Below are positions 52,549 to 61,867 of a stretch of 64,000 bases of DNA, piece by piece. The notes under the pieces were generated by a model that was not told the origin of the DNA, did not search any database, and saw nothing but the letters and a program-made list of their open reading frames with translations. This DNA is from CAVSKL01 sp963728475 [NCBI: Candidatus Eiseniibacteriota bacterium] (GTDB taxonomy: Bacteria; Eisenbacteria; RBG-16-71-46; JABDJR01): contig CAVSKL010000001.1 in NCBI GenBank assembly GCA_963728475.1, positions 310,001 through 374,000 on the forward strand, given 5' to 3'. A program made the position numbers and the translations under genes. Positions within the stretch are counted from its first letter, which is position 1. Every line of letters starts with the position of its first letter.

Positions 52549-53339
52549 GCAGATCTCCCGCGGGTGACCGCCAGCACGTCTTCCGACAGCATGCCGTTGG
52601 TGGCGATCCCGTTCCCGCCATGAATGGTGGCGTTGCCGTTCCAGTCGGTAAAGGTTCCCCCCGCCTCCACCAGGACCGGCCGGAGCGCGGCCGCGTCCCA
52701 GACCTGGAGTCGGGGGTCGATCATGATCTCGGCCCGGCCGGTGGCGACCAGGGCGTAGCCGTAACAGTCTCCCCAGGTGCGGGTGAGGCGCGTCCGCGAC
52801 CGGAGTTCCTCGAAGACCTCCCGCGCCGGCCCCTCCCCCGGAATCGAGGTCGTGCAGAGAAGGGCGTCGGCCAGCGTCCCCCGGGCGGAGACGCGGGCCG
52901 GGAGGGGGTCGCCGGAGCCTCGGACCCACCACGCCCCCACCCCGAGGCCGGCGTAGACCGTCTCCCCCACCGCGGGAAGGTGGATCACCCCGATCACCGG
53001 TTCCCCGTCGCGCTCTATCCCGATCAGGGTGCCGTAGAGCGGCACCCCGCGGATGAAGGTCCTGGTGCCGTCGATGGGATCCAGGATCCAGCGCCAGGGT
53101 CCGGAACCGGGGGTCTCGCCGAACTCCTCGCCCAGGATGCCGTCGGCGGGGAAGGCGGCGCGGATGCGGCGGCAGAGCAGCTCCTCCGCCGCACGATCCA
53201 CCTCGGTGACCGGCGAGCGGTCCGCCTTGAATTCCACGTCCAGTCCGGGGCGGCCGAAATGCTCGAGGGTGAGCGCGCCTGCCTCGAAGGCGAACTCATA
53301 CGCGGACAGGAGCCGGTCCTTGACCTCGGATGTGCCCAT
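52545..53339 (-). CDS. Inositol-monophosphatase-family protein, histidinol-phosphatase (HisN)-like
   Basis: 264 residues. Metal-binding motifs are LGEEFGE, ILDPIDGTRTFIRG and the C-terminal VWDAAALRPVLVEAGG. The GTRTFIRG variant and WDAAAL fit HisN-type histidinol-phosphate phosphatases, though inositol-1-phosphate or other sugar phosphates are possible. GGAGGGAGGAG immediately upstream of the ATG supports the 53339 start. A TATTAT box lies in the upstream AT-rich stretch near 53390. Confidence 0.88.
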   Translation of the reverse strand: MGTSEVKDRLLSAYEFAFEAGALTLEHFGRPGLDVEFKADRSPVTEVDRAAEELLCRRIRAAFPADGILGEEFGETPGSGPWRWILDPIDGTRTFIRGVPLYGTLIGIERDGEPVIGVIHLPAVGETVYAGLGVGAWWVRGSGDPLPARVSARGTLADALLCTTSIPGEGPAREVFEELRSRTRLTRTWGDCYGYALVATGRAEIMIDPRLQVWDAAALRPVLVEAGGTFTDWNGNATIHGGNGIATNGMLSEDVLAVTRGRSA

Positions 53340-53447
53340 CTCCTCCCTCCGAAGGCCTCCGCCCGGTAAGGGTCGGAATCGCCGGAAAATAATAGCCGAA
53401 GTCGGGCCGGGGTTCGCCGGAAATCGTCGAAACCGCATGAAAAACCT

Positions 53448-54374
53448 TCAGATACGGCGGAGGAGAAAGACGGCCTTTTCCATGCGGGCCAGCAGTTTCT
53501 CCACCCGGCGGGCGTAGGCGCGGCTGTCGCTCCCGGGATGCCACCGCGAGGGCTTGGGAAGCCCGGCGGCCAGTTCCGCCGCCTGGCGGGCGGTGAGCGC
53601 GGAGGCGGACTCCCCGAAGTAGTGCTCCGCCCCCGCTTCCGCGCCGAACACCCCGGGTCCGAACTCCACCACGTTCAGGTAGAGCTCCAGGATCCGTCGC
53701 TTGCCCAGGTCGCGCTCGAGCTGGCGGGTGAGGATCGCCTCCTTGACCTTGCGGAACGGGTTCCGGGAGGGCGAGAGCCAGAGGTTCTTGGCGAGCTGCT
53801 GGGTCACCGTCGAGGCGCCGCGGGGAAACGACTTCTCGTCCCAGGCGTCGCGGAGAGCCACCCGGATCTGGTCGAGGTCGAACCCATCATGGGAGAAGAA
53901 GTCGATGTCCTCGCCGACCAGAACCGCCTGCTTGAGCTGGGGGGCGATGGCGCCGTACCCCACCCAGCGCCGCGAGACCGTCGACCCGGGATGGTCGCGC
54001 CGGAAGCGCTCGATGAACGCGGTGGTGGCCGGGTTCCGGGTCCGGAGCGCGGCCACGTCGGGCCAGGTCGCCGCCTCGTAGATGGTGAACGCGCCCGCCG
54101 TGACGGCCAGCGCGAGGAACGTCCACAGGCAACCCTTGCGCGAGGGGCGTAGGCGCCGCCTCCCGGGCGCGGCCGGGATTTCCTCCGAGGCCTCGGACGG
54201 GATTTCCTCCGAGGCCCCGGACGGGGTGACCGGTTCCGGCGAGGGCTCCGGGGGCGGCGGCTCCGTCAAGAACTCCGGCGCGCTCCCCCCTTCCGCGGCC
54301 GGCTCCGGGGCGGCGCCGGAAGCGGGATCCGGTCCGGAGGGCGCGGCCTTCTCCGGGCGGCCGGGATCGCTCAC
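53448..54374 (-). CDS. mtgA: Monofunctional peptidoglycan glycosyltransferase
   Basis: 308 residues. The N-terminus is an acidic, Pro/Glu-rich cytoplasmic tail of about 85 residues carrying two SEASEEIP repeats, then a TM (GCLWTFLALAVTAGAFTIYEA in outline) and the GT51 domain: AVLVGEDIDFFSHDGFD, RGASTVTQQLAKNLWLSPSR, KEAILTRQLERDLGKRRILELYLN shortened, GAEHYFG. The catalytic Glu in VGEDIDFF is present. It polymerises lipid II in the periplasm. The GTG start overlaps the upstream kinase stop. Confidence 0.94.
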   Translation of the reverse strand: MSDPGRPEKAAPSGPDPASGAAPEPAAEGGSAPEFLTEPPPPEPSPEPVTPSGASEEIPSEASEEIPAAPGRRRLRPSRKGCLWTFLALAVTAGAFTIYEAATWPDVAALRTRNPATTAFIERFRRDHPGSTVSRRWVGYGAIAPQLKQAVLVGEDIDFFSHDGFDLDQIRVALRDAWDEKSFPRGASTVTQQLAKNLWLSPSRNPFRKVKEAILTRQLERDLGKRRILELYLNVVEFGPGVFGAEAGAEHYFGESASALTARQAAELAAGLPKPSRWHPGSDSRAYARRVEKLLARMEKAVFLLRRI

Positions 54375-55750
54375 GTCCTGGGGAGGCGCACCTCGAACAC
54401 GGTGCGCCCCGGCCGCGACTCCACCCCGATCTCACCGCGGTGGCGGTCCACCACGATCCGCCGCACGATGTCGAGCCCGAGCCCGGTTCCCTTCCCCACC
54501 TCCTTGGTGGTGAAGAAGGGCGCCCAGATGCGGCTCAGAATCGCGTCGGGAATGCCGGGTCCGTCATCCTCGATCTGCACCACCACCCGGTCGCCGTCCT
54601 CGCGGGCACGGAGGGTGAGGATGCCGCCGGGGGGGAGGGCGTCCAGCGCGTTCACGATGAGGTTGGTCCAGACCTGATTGAGCTCGCCCGGATACGCGGA
54701 AACCGGAGGGAACCCGGCGGGAATCTCGCGCCGCACCTGCACCTTCCGGGTCCGGATCTCGTGGGCGAGCACGGTCAGGGTGGACTCGATGCCGGCGGTG
54801 AGGTCCAGGGGCTTTCGTTCGGGCGCCTCGTCCATGTGGGAGTAGCTCTTCACCGCTCCCACCAGGTCGGAGATCCGGATCGAGGCCTCTTCCACCTCGT
54901 CGAGGAGCGCCCGGGCGGCGAGGTCGGCAGCCAGCCAGCGCAACGCCACCGGCCGCGCCGCCGGTTCGATCCCCTCCACCCCCGCCGCCAGCGCGGCCGC
55001 GTCGAGCCCGGCGCCGGCGAACGCCTCCGCCGCCACCCACGGTTGCTCCACCCCTTCGCGCTCCAGCCAGACGCGGACCGCCTCCTCCCGATCGCTCCGG
55101 GCAAGAGGATCCTCCGCGCTCCGGGCGCGGACGCCCGGTTCGTCCCGGAGCCCGCCCAGCGCGCGAAGCCGGGCCGGCTCCAGCCCTTCCGAGGCGGCGG
55201 CGGCGGCCAGGGTCTCCGCCTCCGCCAGCCGCCCGCGGAGCGCCCCGGCCGAGTGGCGGAGGGCGGCAGCGGGGTTGTTGAGCTCGTGGGCGAGACCGGC
55301 GGAAAGCTTGCCCAGCGCCATGAGCTTCTCGCGCTGCTCGTGGTTCCGGGCGTCCTCGCGCACCCGGTCCGACATCTCCGCGGCCAGCCGCGCCCCCAGG
55401 CGGGGGACGGCGGTGAGCATCTCCGGGAAGAGCGAGGCGGAGAAACAGACGAGGCGGGCCGGTCCCACCACCCGGGCGGTCACCGGGAAATGGGTGAGGC
55501 GGGAGTGCGGGAGCATGCCCGTGATCTGTCCGGTCCGGCGCACGTAGAGCCGGCCGTCGGAGGGGCCGCGTTCGACCCGGCCGCGCATTTCCCCCTCCAG
55601 CACCGCAACCATGACGTCGGCGGGATCGCCCTCGTGGAAGATCGCCTCCCCCGGCTCCAGGGTGCGGTAGTCGCCGTGGGCGTCGAGCCAGGCCAGCTCG
55701 TCCTCGGCCAGATCGCGGAAGACGTCGATGCCGCGCAGATCCTCGATCAT
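54371..55750 (-). CDS. Histidine kinase with N-terminal cyclic-nucleotide-binding domain
   Basis: 459 residues, soluble. Residues 1-125 are a cNMP-binding-like domain (YRTLEPGEAIFHEGDPADVMVAVLEGEMR in outline) ending in a helix; His155 lies in the H box GLAHELNNPAAALRHS. A long helical insertion (165-290) precedes the ATPase domain: LNQVWTNLIVNALDAL, IEDDGPGIP, PFFTTKEVGKGTGLGL. The receiver-reductase gene lies one base upstream, so the pair is a two-component unit with an enzyme output. It overlaps mtgA. Confidence 0.93.
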   Translation of the reverse strand: MIEDLRGIDVFRDLAEDELAWLDAHGDYRTLEPGEAIFHEGDPADVMVAVLEGEMRGRVERGPSDGRLYVRRTGQITGMLPHSRLTHFPVTARVVGPARLVCFSASLFPEMLTAVPRLGARLAAEMSDRVREDARNHEQREKLMALGKLSAGLAHELNNPAAALRHSAGALRGRLAEAETLAAAAASEGLEPARLRALGGLRDEPGVRARSAEDPLARSDREEAVRVWLEREGVEQPWVAAEAFAGAGLDAAALAAGVEGIEPAARPVALRWLAADLAARALLDEVEEASIRISDLVGAVKSYSHMDEAPERKPLDLTAGIESTLTVLAHEIRTRKVQVRREIPAGFPPVSAYPGELNQVWTNLIVNALDALPPGGILTLRAREDGDRVVVQIEDDGPGIPDAILSRIWAPFFTTKEVGKGTGLGLDIVRRIVVDRHRGEIGVESRPGRTVFEVRLPRT

Positions 55751-55751
55751 T

Positions 55752-57413
55752 TCAGAGTTCCGCCAGGTAGCGGTGGACGAAGCTCACCACCGTGGATCCC
55801 TCGCCCACTCCCGCCGCCACCCGCTTCATGGACCCCAGCCGCACGTCGCCGGCGGCGAACACGCCGGGGACGTTGGTCTCCAGGAGGAACGGGTCGCGGT
55901 CCAGCGGCCACCCCCGGGGCCGGCCCCCTTCCGGGGAAAGGTCCGGACCGGTGAGGAGAAACCCCTGCGGATCCCGGGCGAAGTTGCTTTCAAGCCAGTC
56001 GGTGTTGGGCACGGCGCCGATGAACAGGAAGAGACCGCTGGCGGGCACGGTCTCGGTGCGGCCGTCCCCGAGACCCCGGAGGGTCACGCTCTTCAGGTAC
56101 TCGGTCCCCTCCGCGTCCACGATCTCGGTTCGCGTCCGCAGCTCAATGTTGGGCGCGGCCTCGATCCGGTCCACCAGGTACCGGGACATCTTGGCCCGGA
56201 GGTCGTCGCCGCGAACCAGCACCGTGACCTTGGAGGCGTAGCGGGAGAAGTGCATGGCGGCCTGGCCGGCGGAGTTTCCCCCTCCCACCACGAACACCTC
56301 CTGGTCGCGGTAGGCGGCGGCCTCGGTCATGGACGCGCCGTAGTACACCCCGGCGCCGGTGAGCCGCTCCATCCCGGGGCCGGGATGACGGCGATAGTCC
56401 ACCCCGGTGGCGATCAGAAGGGCGTGGCAGGAGACCTCGGACCCGTCCCCGAAGCGCAGCTTCCGGTAGGGGCCGTCGATCTCCATCTTCGCCACCTCCT
56501 GGGGGGCGAGGATCTCGGCCCCGAAGCGGCGGGCCTGGGCGGTGGCGCGGCGGGCCAGCTCCGCTCCGCTCAGCCCGGCGGGAAAGCCCAGGTAGTTCTC
56601 GATGCGGGAGCTCTGCCCGGCCTGGCCGCCGGGGGCCTCCTTCTCCACCATCATGGTGCGGAGCCCCTCGCAGGCCCCGTAGACCGCCGCCGCCAGACCC
56701 GCCGGCCCGCCGCCCACGATGATGAAATCGTAGAAGGGGCGCTCCGCCCGGGTGCGCAGGCCCACCCGCTCCGCGATCACGGGAATGGTGGCGCCGGAAA
56801 CCGGTTCACCGTCGGGGAAGAGGACCACGGGGAGGGTGGCCCCGGCGAGCCCGGTCTCCTCCAGGAGCCGGGCCGCCTTCGGCTGGCTCTCGAGATCGAA
56901 CCACTGATAGGGGACCAGGTTCCGGGCGAGGAAGTCCTTGAGACGATGGGTCTCCGGTGACCACCGGTGCCCCACGATGCGCATGCCGGCGAAGGGAGGG
57001 CGGTACCCGGCCTGCCATTCCTCGAGGAGATCGTCGAGGATGGGGTAGAGCTTCTCCTCGGGAGGGCTCCAGGGCTTGAGCAGGTAGAAGTCCACCTGGG
57101 CCCGGTTGATGGCGTCGATGGCGGCCTCGGTCTCGGCGTAGGCGGTCAACAGCACCCGCTTGGCGTCGGGAAAGAGGTCGCGCGCCTGCTGGAGGAACTC
57201 CACCCCGGACATCTCCGGCATGCGCTGGTCGACCAGGAACAGCGCCACCGGCTCGTCGCGGCGCTTGAGGGTCTGGAGCGCCTCCAGGCCCGAGGCCGCC
57301 GAGACCGACTCCACCACCCGGTAGCTTTCCCCGTATTGCACGCGGAGATCGCGTCCCACCGCCTTCAGCACTTCCGCATTGTCGTCGAGGGTGAAGAGCA
57401 CGGGACGGTTCAC
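55752..57413 (-). CDS. Fused response regulator/thioredoxin-reductase-like flavoprotein
   Basis: 553 residues. Residues 1-130 form a receiver domain (TLDDN, phospho-acceptor Asp62 in FLVDQRMPEMSGVEF, LLKPW Lys). Residues 145-230 look like a thioredoxin-like insertion (RIVGHRWSPETHRLKDFLARN in outline). From about 245 the FAD/NAD reductase part has FIIVGGGPAGLAAAVYG, ENYLGFPAGLSGAELARR, VFVVGGGNSAGQAAMHFSR and GVFAAGDVR. The CxxC of true thioredoxin reductases is absent (YYGASMTEA). GTG at 57413 has AAGGAGA upstream. It is paired with the kinase by a one-base gap. Confidence 0.93.
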   Translation of the reverse strand: MNRPVLFTLDDNAEVLKAVGRDLRVQYGESYRVVESVSAASGLEALQTLKRRDEPVALFLVDQRMPEMSGVEFLQQARDLFPDAKRVLLTAYAETEAAIDAINRAQVDFYLLKPWSPPEEKLYPILDDLLEEWQAGYRPPFAGMRIVGHRWSPETHRLKDFLARNLVPYQWFDLESQPKAARLLEETGLAGATLPVVLFPDGEPVSGATIPVIAERVGLRTRAERPFYDFIIVGGGPAGLAAAVYGACEGLRTMMVEKEAPGGQAGQSSRIENYLGFPAGLSGAELARRATAQARRFGAEILAPQEVAKMEIDGPYRKLRFGDGSEVSCHALLIATGVDYRRHPGPGMERLTGAGVYYGASMTEAAAYRDQEVFVVGGGNSAGQAAMHFSRYASKVTVLVRGDDLRAKMSRYLVDRIEAAPNIELRTRTEIVDAEGTEYLKSVTLRGLGDGRTETVPASGLFLFIGAVPNTDWLESNFARDPQGFLLTGPDLSPEGGRPRGWPLDRDPFLLETNVPGVFAAGDVRLGSMKRVAAGVGEGSTVVSFVHRYLAEL

Positions 57414-57489
57414 CTGGATCTCCTTTTCGAATCCGGAAGCCGGAGTATACCCCGCCCCCGCGGCCCCGGGCCGGCCGCCTCCCGCCGGG

Positions 57490-58758
57490 TCAGGCCTCGT
57501 CCCGCACCAGGGGATGGGTGAGGCAGTGCGGCCCTCCCCGCGCCCGGGACATCTCATGGCTGGGCAGGAGGATGCACACCCGCCTGCCCTCCTCCAGGTC
57601 GACCTCCTCGCGGCCGAGGAGCAGGTCCTCGGCGTCGATCACCGAGAACCCGCGCCGGGCCAGCTCCTCGGCGGTGGCGGTGTTCCGGTCGTAGAGGGTG
57701 ATGACCCCCGGCGCGAGCGCGAAGGCGTTGGCTCCGTCCGTCCACTGCTCGCGTTGCTGGCGAAGGGGGTCGCTTCCGCCGCAGGGGACGGGCTCGAGAA
57801 ACACCCGGTGGCTCTCCAGCGTGCTCATGAGGTCGCCCACCGCGACCGGCTGCGGATCCTCGGCGTGGAGGTCGATCTCGTGCACCTTCGCGCGCTCCCG
57901 CCCCTCCGCCAGGATCACCGGCGGGTAGACGAGGGCGGCGTCGCGGTCGATGGGAGTGATGAGGGTGTCGAGATGCATGTAGGCGCGCCGCCGGGGGACC
58001 TCCACCACCACCATCCAGCGCGGCCCGTCCTCCATCCGGGCCAGGCTGCGGGCCAGGGCCGAGACCGCGGTGGCGTTGGTCCGCTCGCTCTGCCCCACCA
58101 GCACCACCTGGGGAGAGACGGCGAGGAAGTCGCCCCCCTCCAGGCACGGCCGCTCCACCTCCAGGAAGAACGGATCCCGGGGATTGAACTCGAGCGGATC
58201 GTGGAGGACCGCCGCCGAGGCCAGCTCGGGGTGGAACCGGAACACCGCCCGGGCCAGAAGAGCCTCCCGGTGCCGGGCCGGGGCCGCCATCGCTCCGAAG
58301 ATCACCCCGTTCCCGAACACCACCTGGGGATCGCGCTGGAAGCACCAGTTGGGGATGGGAGGCACCACGAAGAGGTCGCTTACCTCCACCACCGCCTGCA
58401 CCGCGTCGCTGCGGACCCCGGCCACCAGCATCCCGGCCAGATCCGCGCTCGCCGCCACCTCCATCCGCCGCCGCACCGGCGGGGGGAGATCCTTGAGGAG
58501 CACCCGGAAGATCCACGCCCGCGCCACCGGGTCGTCCAGGATCTCGACCAGGACGTCCTGCGCGTCCACCGACTCGATTCCCAGGAGCTGCAGCACCCGG
58601 CGGAAGAGCGCGTGCTCCTCGCGGGCCCGCTCCCCGAACAGGACGTCGTCGAAGAGGAGCTCGTCCATCATCGCCGGAACCATGTTGTCCACTTCCGGCC
58701 CGGGCTCGTGCACGAGCACCCGCCTCAGCCGGCCCACTTCCGAGGTCACGTTCAGCAT
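57490..58758 (-). CDS. arcA: Arginine deiminase
   Basis: 422 residues. MLNVTSEVGRLRRVLVHEPG is the usual start; catalytic and binding motifs are NWCFQRDPQVVFGNG, CLEGGDFLAVS, YMHLDTLITPI and the nucleophile Cys412 in GGPHCLTHPL. It hydrolyses arginine to citrulline and ammonia in the cytoplasm. No ornithine carbamoyltransferase or carbamate kinase is in the window, so it may not be part of an ATP-yielding pathway here. The start 58758 is chosen over 58803 by alignment with family length. Confidence 0.93.
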   Translation of the reverse strand: MLNVTSEVGRLRRVLVHEPGPEVDNMVPAMMDELLFDDVLFGERAREEHALFRRVLQLLGIESVDAQDVLVEILDDPVARAWIFRVLLKDLPPPVRRRMEVAASADLAGMLVAGVRSDAVQAVVEVSDLFVVPPIPNWCFQRDPQVVFGNGVIFGAMAAPARHREALLARAVFRFHPELASAAVLHDPLEFNPRDPFFLEVERPCLEGGDFLAVSPQVVLVGQSERTNATAVSALARSLARMEDGPRWMVVVEVPRRRAYMHLDTLITPIDRDAALVYPPVILAEGRERAKVHEIDLHAEDPQPVAVGDLMSTLESHRVFLEPVPCGGSDPLRQQREQWTDGANAFALAPGVITLYDRNTATAEELARRGFSVIDAEDLLLGREEVDLEEGRRVCILLPSHEMSRARGGPHCLTHPLVRDEA

Positions 58759-59174
58759 GTACGGCGATTCCCGGGGCGGCGTGCCCCTCGGACGGGGTTC
58801 CATGGGGTTCGGGGTTCGGGGTCCGGCGCCGGCCGGCGCACGCGGAGCGCGTCCGGCCCGGGGGTCCGGCGCACCCCCCCCGAGGCCCCGGAGCGGACCA
58901 TCTTAGCAGGCCCGGCGCAAGGGGGCGGGGGCGCCGGCCGGGGGGGAGGGCGCCGGCTTGGATCCTCTCCCAGGGAGATTTGCCATGTTAACTTATTGTT
59001 GCAAAACAAATTACGGGTCAGGACACCCCCGCCTGCGCCCGGCGGTTCCGGTCCCGAGCCACGACCACGGGTGCCCGGTTCCCGCATCGAATTCGGGGCG
59101 AATCCTCTCGCATCTCGCGCGGACTCAAATCCTGCCGGAACCGGCCGATATTGCCCACGGGAGGACGGATCCCG
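58759..59174. other. Intergenic region with AT-rich island
   Basis: The 416-bp divergent gap between arcA and the GAF kinase has no gene. It is GC-rich except 58984-59016, with TTGTTGCAAAACAA as an imperfect inverted repeat and TTGCCA (five of six -35) 17 bases before AAAACA on the plus strand. Promoters in both directions are likely but not resolved. Confidence 0.5.
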
Positions 59175-60749
59175 GTGAATAGCTCGAAGAATCCCAGGAT
59201 AGCCTACGTGGACCGCAAGGGATGGTACCTGTGGCTGGCGGCGTTCTCGTTGATCATGGCCTTCGCGATCACCGTGCACGTGCTCCACATGCAGGTCCTC
59301 AACATCCTCATCGAGAACGGGGACGGGGACCTGTGGCTCCGGAACGGGTACTACACCGGGGTGGGCCTCTCCGGCCTGGTCATCGTCTTCATCCTCTATA
59401 CCGCCTTCAAGCAGGTCCAGCTCCACTCCCTCCGCAACAGCCTGGCCGACGAGGAGTCGGAGCTGGGAGACGTGCAGGCCCGGCTCTCCGAGCTCTCGGA
59501 CCTGTTTCAGCTGGCCACCAGCCTGAACCTGCAGATCTCCGTCGACACCATCATCGGGCTCATCGTCCGGCGGGTGGTGGCCACGCTCCGGGCCCAGCAG
59601 GCCTCGATCATGCTCTACAACCCCAAGACCGAACTCCTGGAGACCCGGGCCTATTACGGGGTGGAGGGCGAGTACGCCTCCGACGCGAAGATCCGGCTGG
59701 GCGAGGGAATCGCGGGCTGGGTGGCGGAACGGCTGCAGGGGGTGCTTCTGAACGACCGGCCCCCCCACCCGGAGATCAGCAAGTTCTACAAGCCGCACCG
59801 CCACATCACCTCCGCCCTCTCGGTGCCGCTCCGGGTCGAGGACAAGGTGGTGGGCGTCCTGAACGTCAACCGGATCAGCCACCCCGAGCCGTTCAGCGAA
59901 CGGCAGCGGGACATTCTCTGCATCTTCGCCGAGCACGTGGGCTCGGTGATCGAGCGGGCGGGCGAGCTGGAGCGGCTGAACTCGCGGAACCGCGAGCTGG
60001 AGACCGCCAACGCGCGCCTGGGCGAGGTCAACCGGCTCAAGGACGTGTTCCTCTCCACCGCCAGCCATGAACTCAAGACCCCCCTCACCTCGGTCATCGC
60101 CTATGCCGAGCTTCTGACCGACCACGAAGCCGCCCTCGCCCCCGACCAGCGCAAGGAGTTCCTGGGGCGGCTCCGGGACGAGGCGGAGCGCCTGCTGGGA
60201 TTGATCGAGGACATCCTCGACCTCACCCGGCTCGAGACCGGGAAGATCGAGCTCAAGCGGCGGCCGATGCTGCTCAGCCACCTGGTTCATTCGGCGGTGG
60301 AGACCGTGCGCCCGATGTCGGAGAAGTCGCGGATCGCTTTGGCCGAGGACTACGACGACGGCCAGGACATGGTGGAGGTGGACGAGGTCAAGCTCCGCCA
60401 GGCGGTGGTGAACCTGGTGGTGAACGCGGTCAAGTTCTCCCCCGAAGGCGGAAGCGTGCTGGTGCGCACGGTCCGGGACGAGGCCGGCCTCACCATCCAG
60501 GTCACCGACCAGGGACCCGGCGTGGCTCCCGAGGACCTCGCGCAGATCTTCACGCTGTTCGGCCAGGGCCTGCGCCGCGCCAGCCGAGGCACCGGAGGAC
60601 TGGGAATCGGGCTCCACCTGGTGAAGCGGGTGGTGGAGATGCACGGGGGGGAGGTCGGCGTGACCAGCCAGATCGGCGAGGGAAGCACGTTCTGGATCCG
60701 GCTCCCCTCCGACGCGACCGCGTCCGGGGAGGTTTCCCACGCGGCCTGA
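59175..60749 (+). CDS. Membrane histidine kinase with GAF domain
   Basis: 524 residues: two TM helices (WLAAFSLIMAFAITVHVL and GVGLSGLVIVFILYTAF), a helical linker, a GAF domain (about 110-265, with LGEGIAGWVAERL and LSVPLRVEDKVVGVLNV), a short coiled coil, the H box STASHELKTPLTSVIAYAELL shortened at about residue 298, and the ATPase domain (NLVVNAVKFSPEGGS, VTDQGPGVAPEDL, GTGGLGIGLHLVKRVVE). No regulator gene is adjacent, so it is an orphan kinase. GTG at 59175 has GGGAGGA upstream. Confidence 0.93.
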   Translation: MNSSKNPRIAYVDRKGWYLWLAAFSLIMAFAITVHVLHMQVLNILIENGDGDLWLRNGYYTGVGLSGLVIVFILYTAFKQVQLHSLRNSLADEESELGDVQARLSELSDLFQLATSLNLQISVDTIIGLIVRRVVATLRAQQASIMLYNPKTELLETRAYYGVEGEYASDAKIRLGEGIAGWVAERLQGVLLNDRPPHPEISKFYKPHRHITSALSVPLRVEDKVVGVLNVNRISHPEPFSERQRDILCIFAEHVGSVIERAGELERLNSRNRELETANARLGEVNRLKDVFLSTASHELKTPLTSVIAYAELLTDHEAALAPDQRKEFLGRLRDEAERLLGLIEDILDLTRLETGKIELKRRPMLLSHLVHSAVETVRPMSEKSRIALAEDYDDGQDMVEVDEVKLRQAVVNLVVNAVKFSPEGGSVLVRTVRDEAGLTIQVTDQGPGVAPEDLAQIFTLFGQGLRRASRGTGGLGIGLHLVKRVVEMHGGEVGVTSQIGEGSTFWIRLPSDATASGEVSHAA

Positions 60750-60807
60750 GCGCCGCGGCTCCCGGCGGAGCGCGCTCCCGGGGGCGGATCGCCCGCGACC
60801 GCGAATA

Positions 60808-60837
60808 TTGACAGCTTCCATCCCTTCTTGATATCTC
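60808..60837 (+). promoter_or_regulatory. Promoter for the 60975 gene
   Basis: A consensus TTGACA at 60808-60813 followed by a TATCTC/ATATCT box 17-18 bases downstream. It implies a leader of about 130 bases. Confidence 0.55.
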
Positions 60838-60974
60838 TTGAGCTTCAGCACGCTTGATCCCGGGCGGGCACGGTCGGTGCTTGCCCGTTGCTTTGCGATC
60901 CACCGCCACCACGGACCCATCCCGCGGCCTCGCGGTTCATCCTTCATCCTGCATCGAAGTACAAGGGGGACTTT

Positions 60975-61562
60975 GTGAAACACCTCGCCGCCCTGCTCGC
61001 GGTTTCCGGTTGCCTGCTCCTTGCCGTTTCCCCGGCCTCGGCCCAGTCCAAGTCGACCGCGCTCCGGAAGGGACTGATCGAGGTCTCTCCCAACATCGGG
61101 CTCAGCATTCCGTTCGGCGACTTCTCGAACGGAGCCAATCTGGGGTTCGCCTTCGGGGCGCAGGGGGCGTACTACCTGTCCCCCAAGGAGGCGATCGGGG
61201 CCAACCTCACCTACAACACCTTCGGCTCCGACGCGAGCGGGGTCTCTCCCAGCATCTGGGAGATCACCGCCATGGGGAAATACCTCTTCCCGGGAAGCGG
61301 ACGCACCATGACCCCCTACGTCAAGGCCGACCTGGGCTTCTATCACTCCAAGGTGAGCGTGGACACCGGATTCGGGACGTTTTCCGCCAGCAGCACCGAC
61401 CTGGGGTTCGCGGGCGGCGGCGGAGTCCAGGCCCCCCTGTCCAACAGCATGGGCTGGTTCGGCGAGGGGATGCTGGTGTTCGATCTCACCAGCGGCAGCA
61501 CCACCAATTACCTGGCGTTCCGGGGCGGGCTGAACTTCTACCTGGGCAGTAAGGGGGACTGA
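60975..61562 (+). CDS. Outer-membrane beta-barrel protein
   Basis: 195 residues. A signal peptide (LLAVSGCLLLAVSPASAQ) is followed by strands such as IEVSPNIGLSIPFGDFS, GFAFGAQGAYYLSPKEAIGAN in outline, TPYVKADLGFYHSKVSVDTG and a final FRGGLNFYLG. Porin-like or OmpA-like barrel; function unknown. The GTG has AAGGGGGA upstream and the TTGACA promoter further up; a strong hairpin terminator follows the gene. Confidence 0.8.
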   Translation: MKHLAALLAVSGCLLLAVSPASAQSKSTALRKGLIEVSPNIGLSIPFGDFSNGANLGFAFGAQGAYYLSPKEAIGANLTYNTFGSDASGVSPSIWEITAMGKYLFPGSGRTMTPYVKADLGFYHSKVSVDTGFGTFSASSTDLGFAGGGGVQAPLSNSMGWFGEGMLVFDLTSGSTTNYLAFRGGLNFYLGSKGD

Positions 61563-61630
61563 GCCGGGGGGGCTCCCGCCGGAGAGAGCGGTCCCGGTGA
61601 GCCGGCCGGCGCCGCCGGGACCGGAGCTTC

Positions 61631-61763
61631 GACGCGTCGCGGGCGTGGCGGGTTCCCGGCGAAGCGGGCCGGCGGCGTAGCGGGCCGGCCGCGTAGCGGG
61701 TCGCGGGCGTGGCGGGTTCCCGGCGAAGCGGGCCGGCCGCGGGCGCGGCGGGTTCCCGGCGAG
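61631..61763. repeat. 64-bp tandem repeat
   Basis: TCGCGGGCGTGGCGGGTTCC and its continuation recur at 61637, 61701 and (partly) 61738. It fills the 305-bp space 61563-61867 with the terminator; no gene is seen. Confidence 0.85.
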
Positions 61764-61780
61764 ACCACAGCGATCAAGAG

Positions 61781-61809
61781 AGGCCCGGCGGCTCACCACC
61801 GCCGGGCCT
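61781..61809 (+). terminator. Rho-independent terminator after the 60975 gene
   Basis: AGGCCCGGCGG and its perfect complement (11 pairs) around CTCACCA, followed by TCGTCTTT on the plus strand. Confidence 0.75.
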
Positions 61810-61867
61810 TCGTCTTTCCGAGGCGGCGAGGGGGGAAGTCCCCGCGCTTACCGTCAAATCTCGGGGA

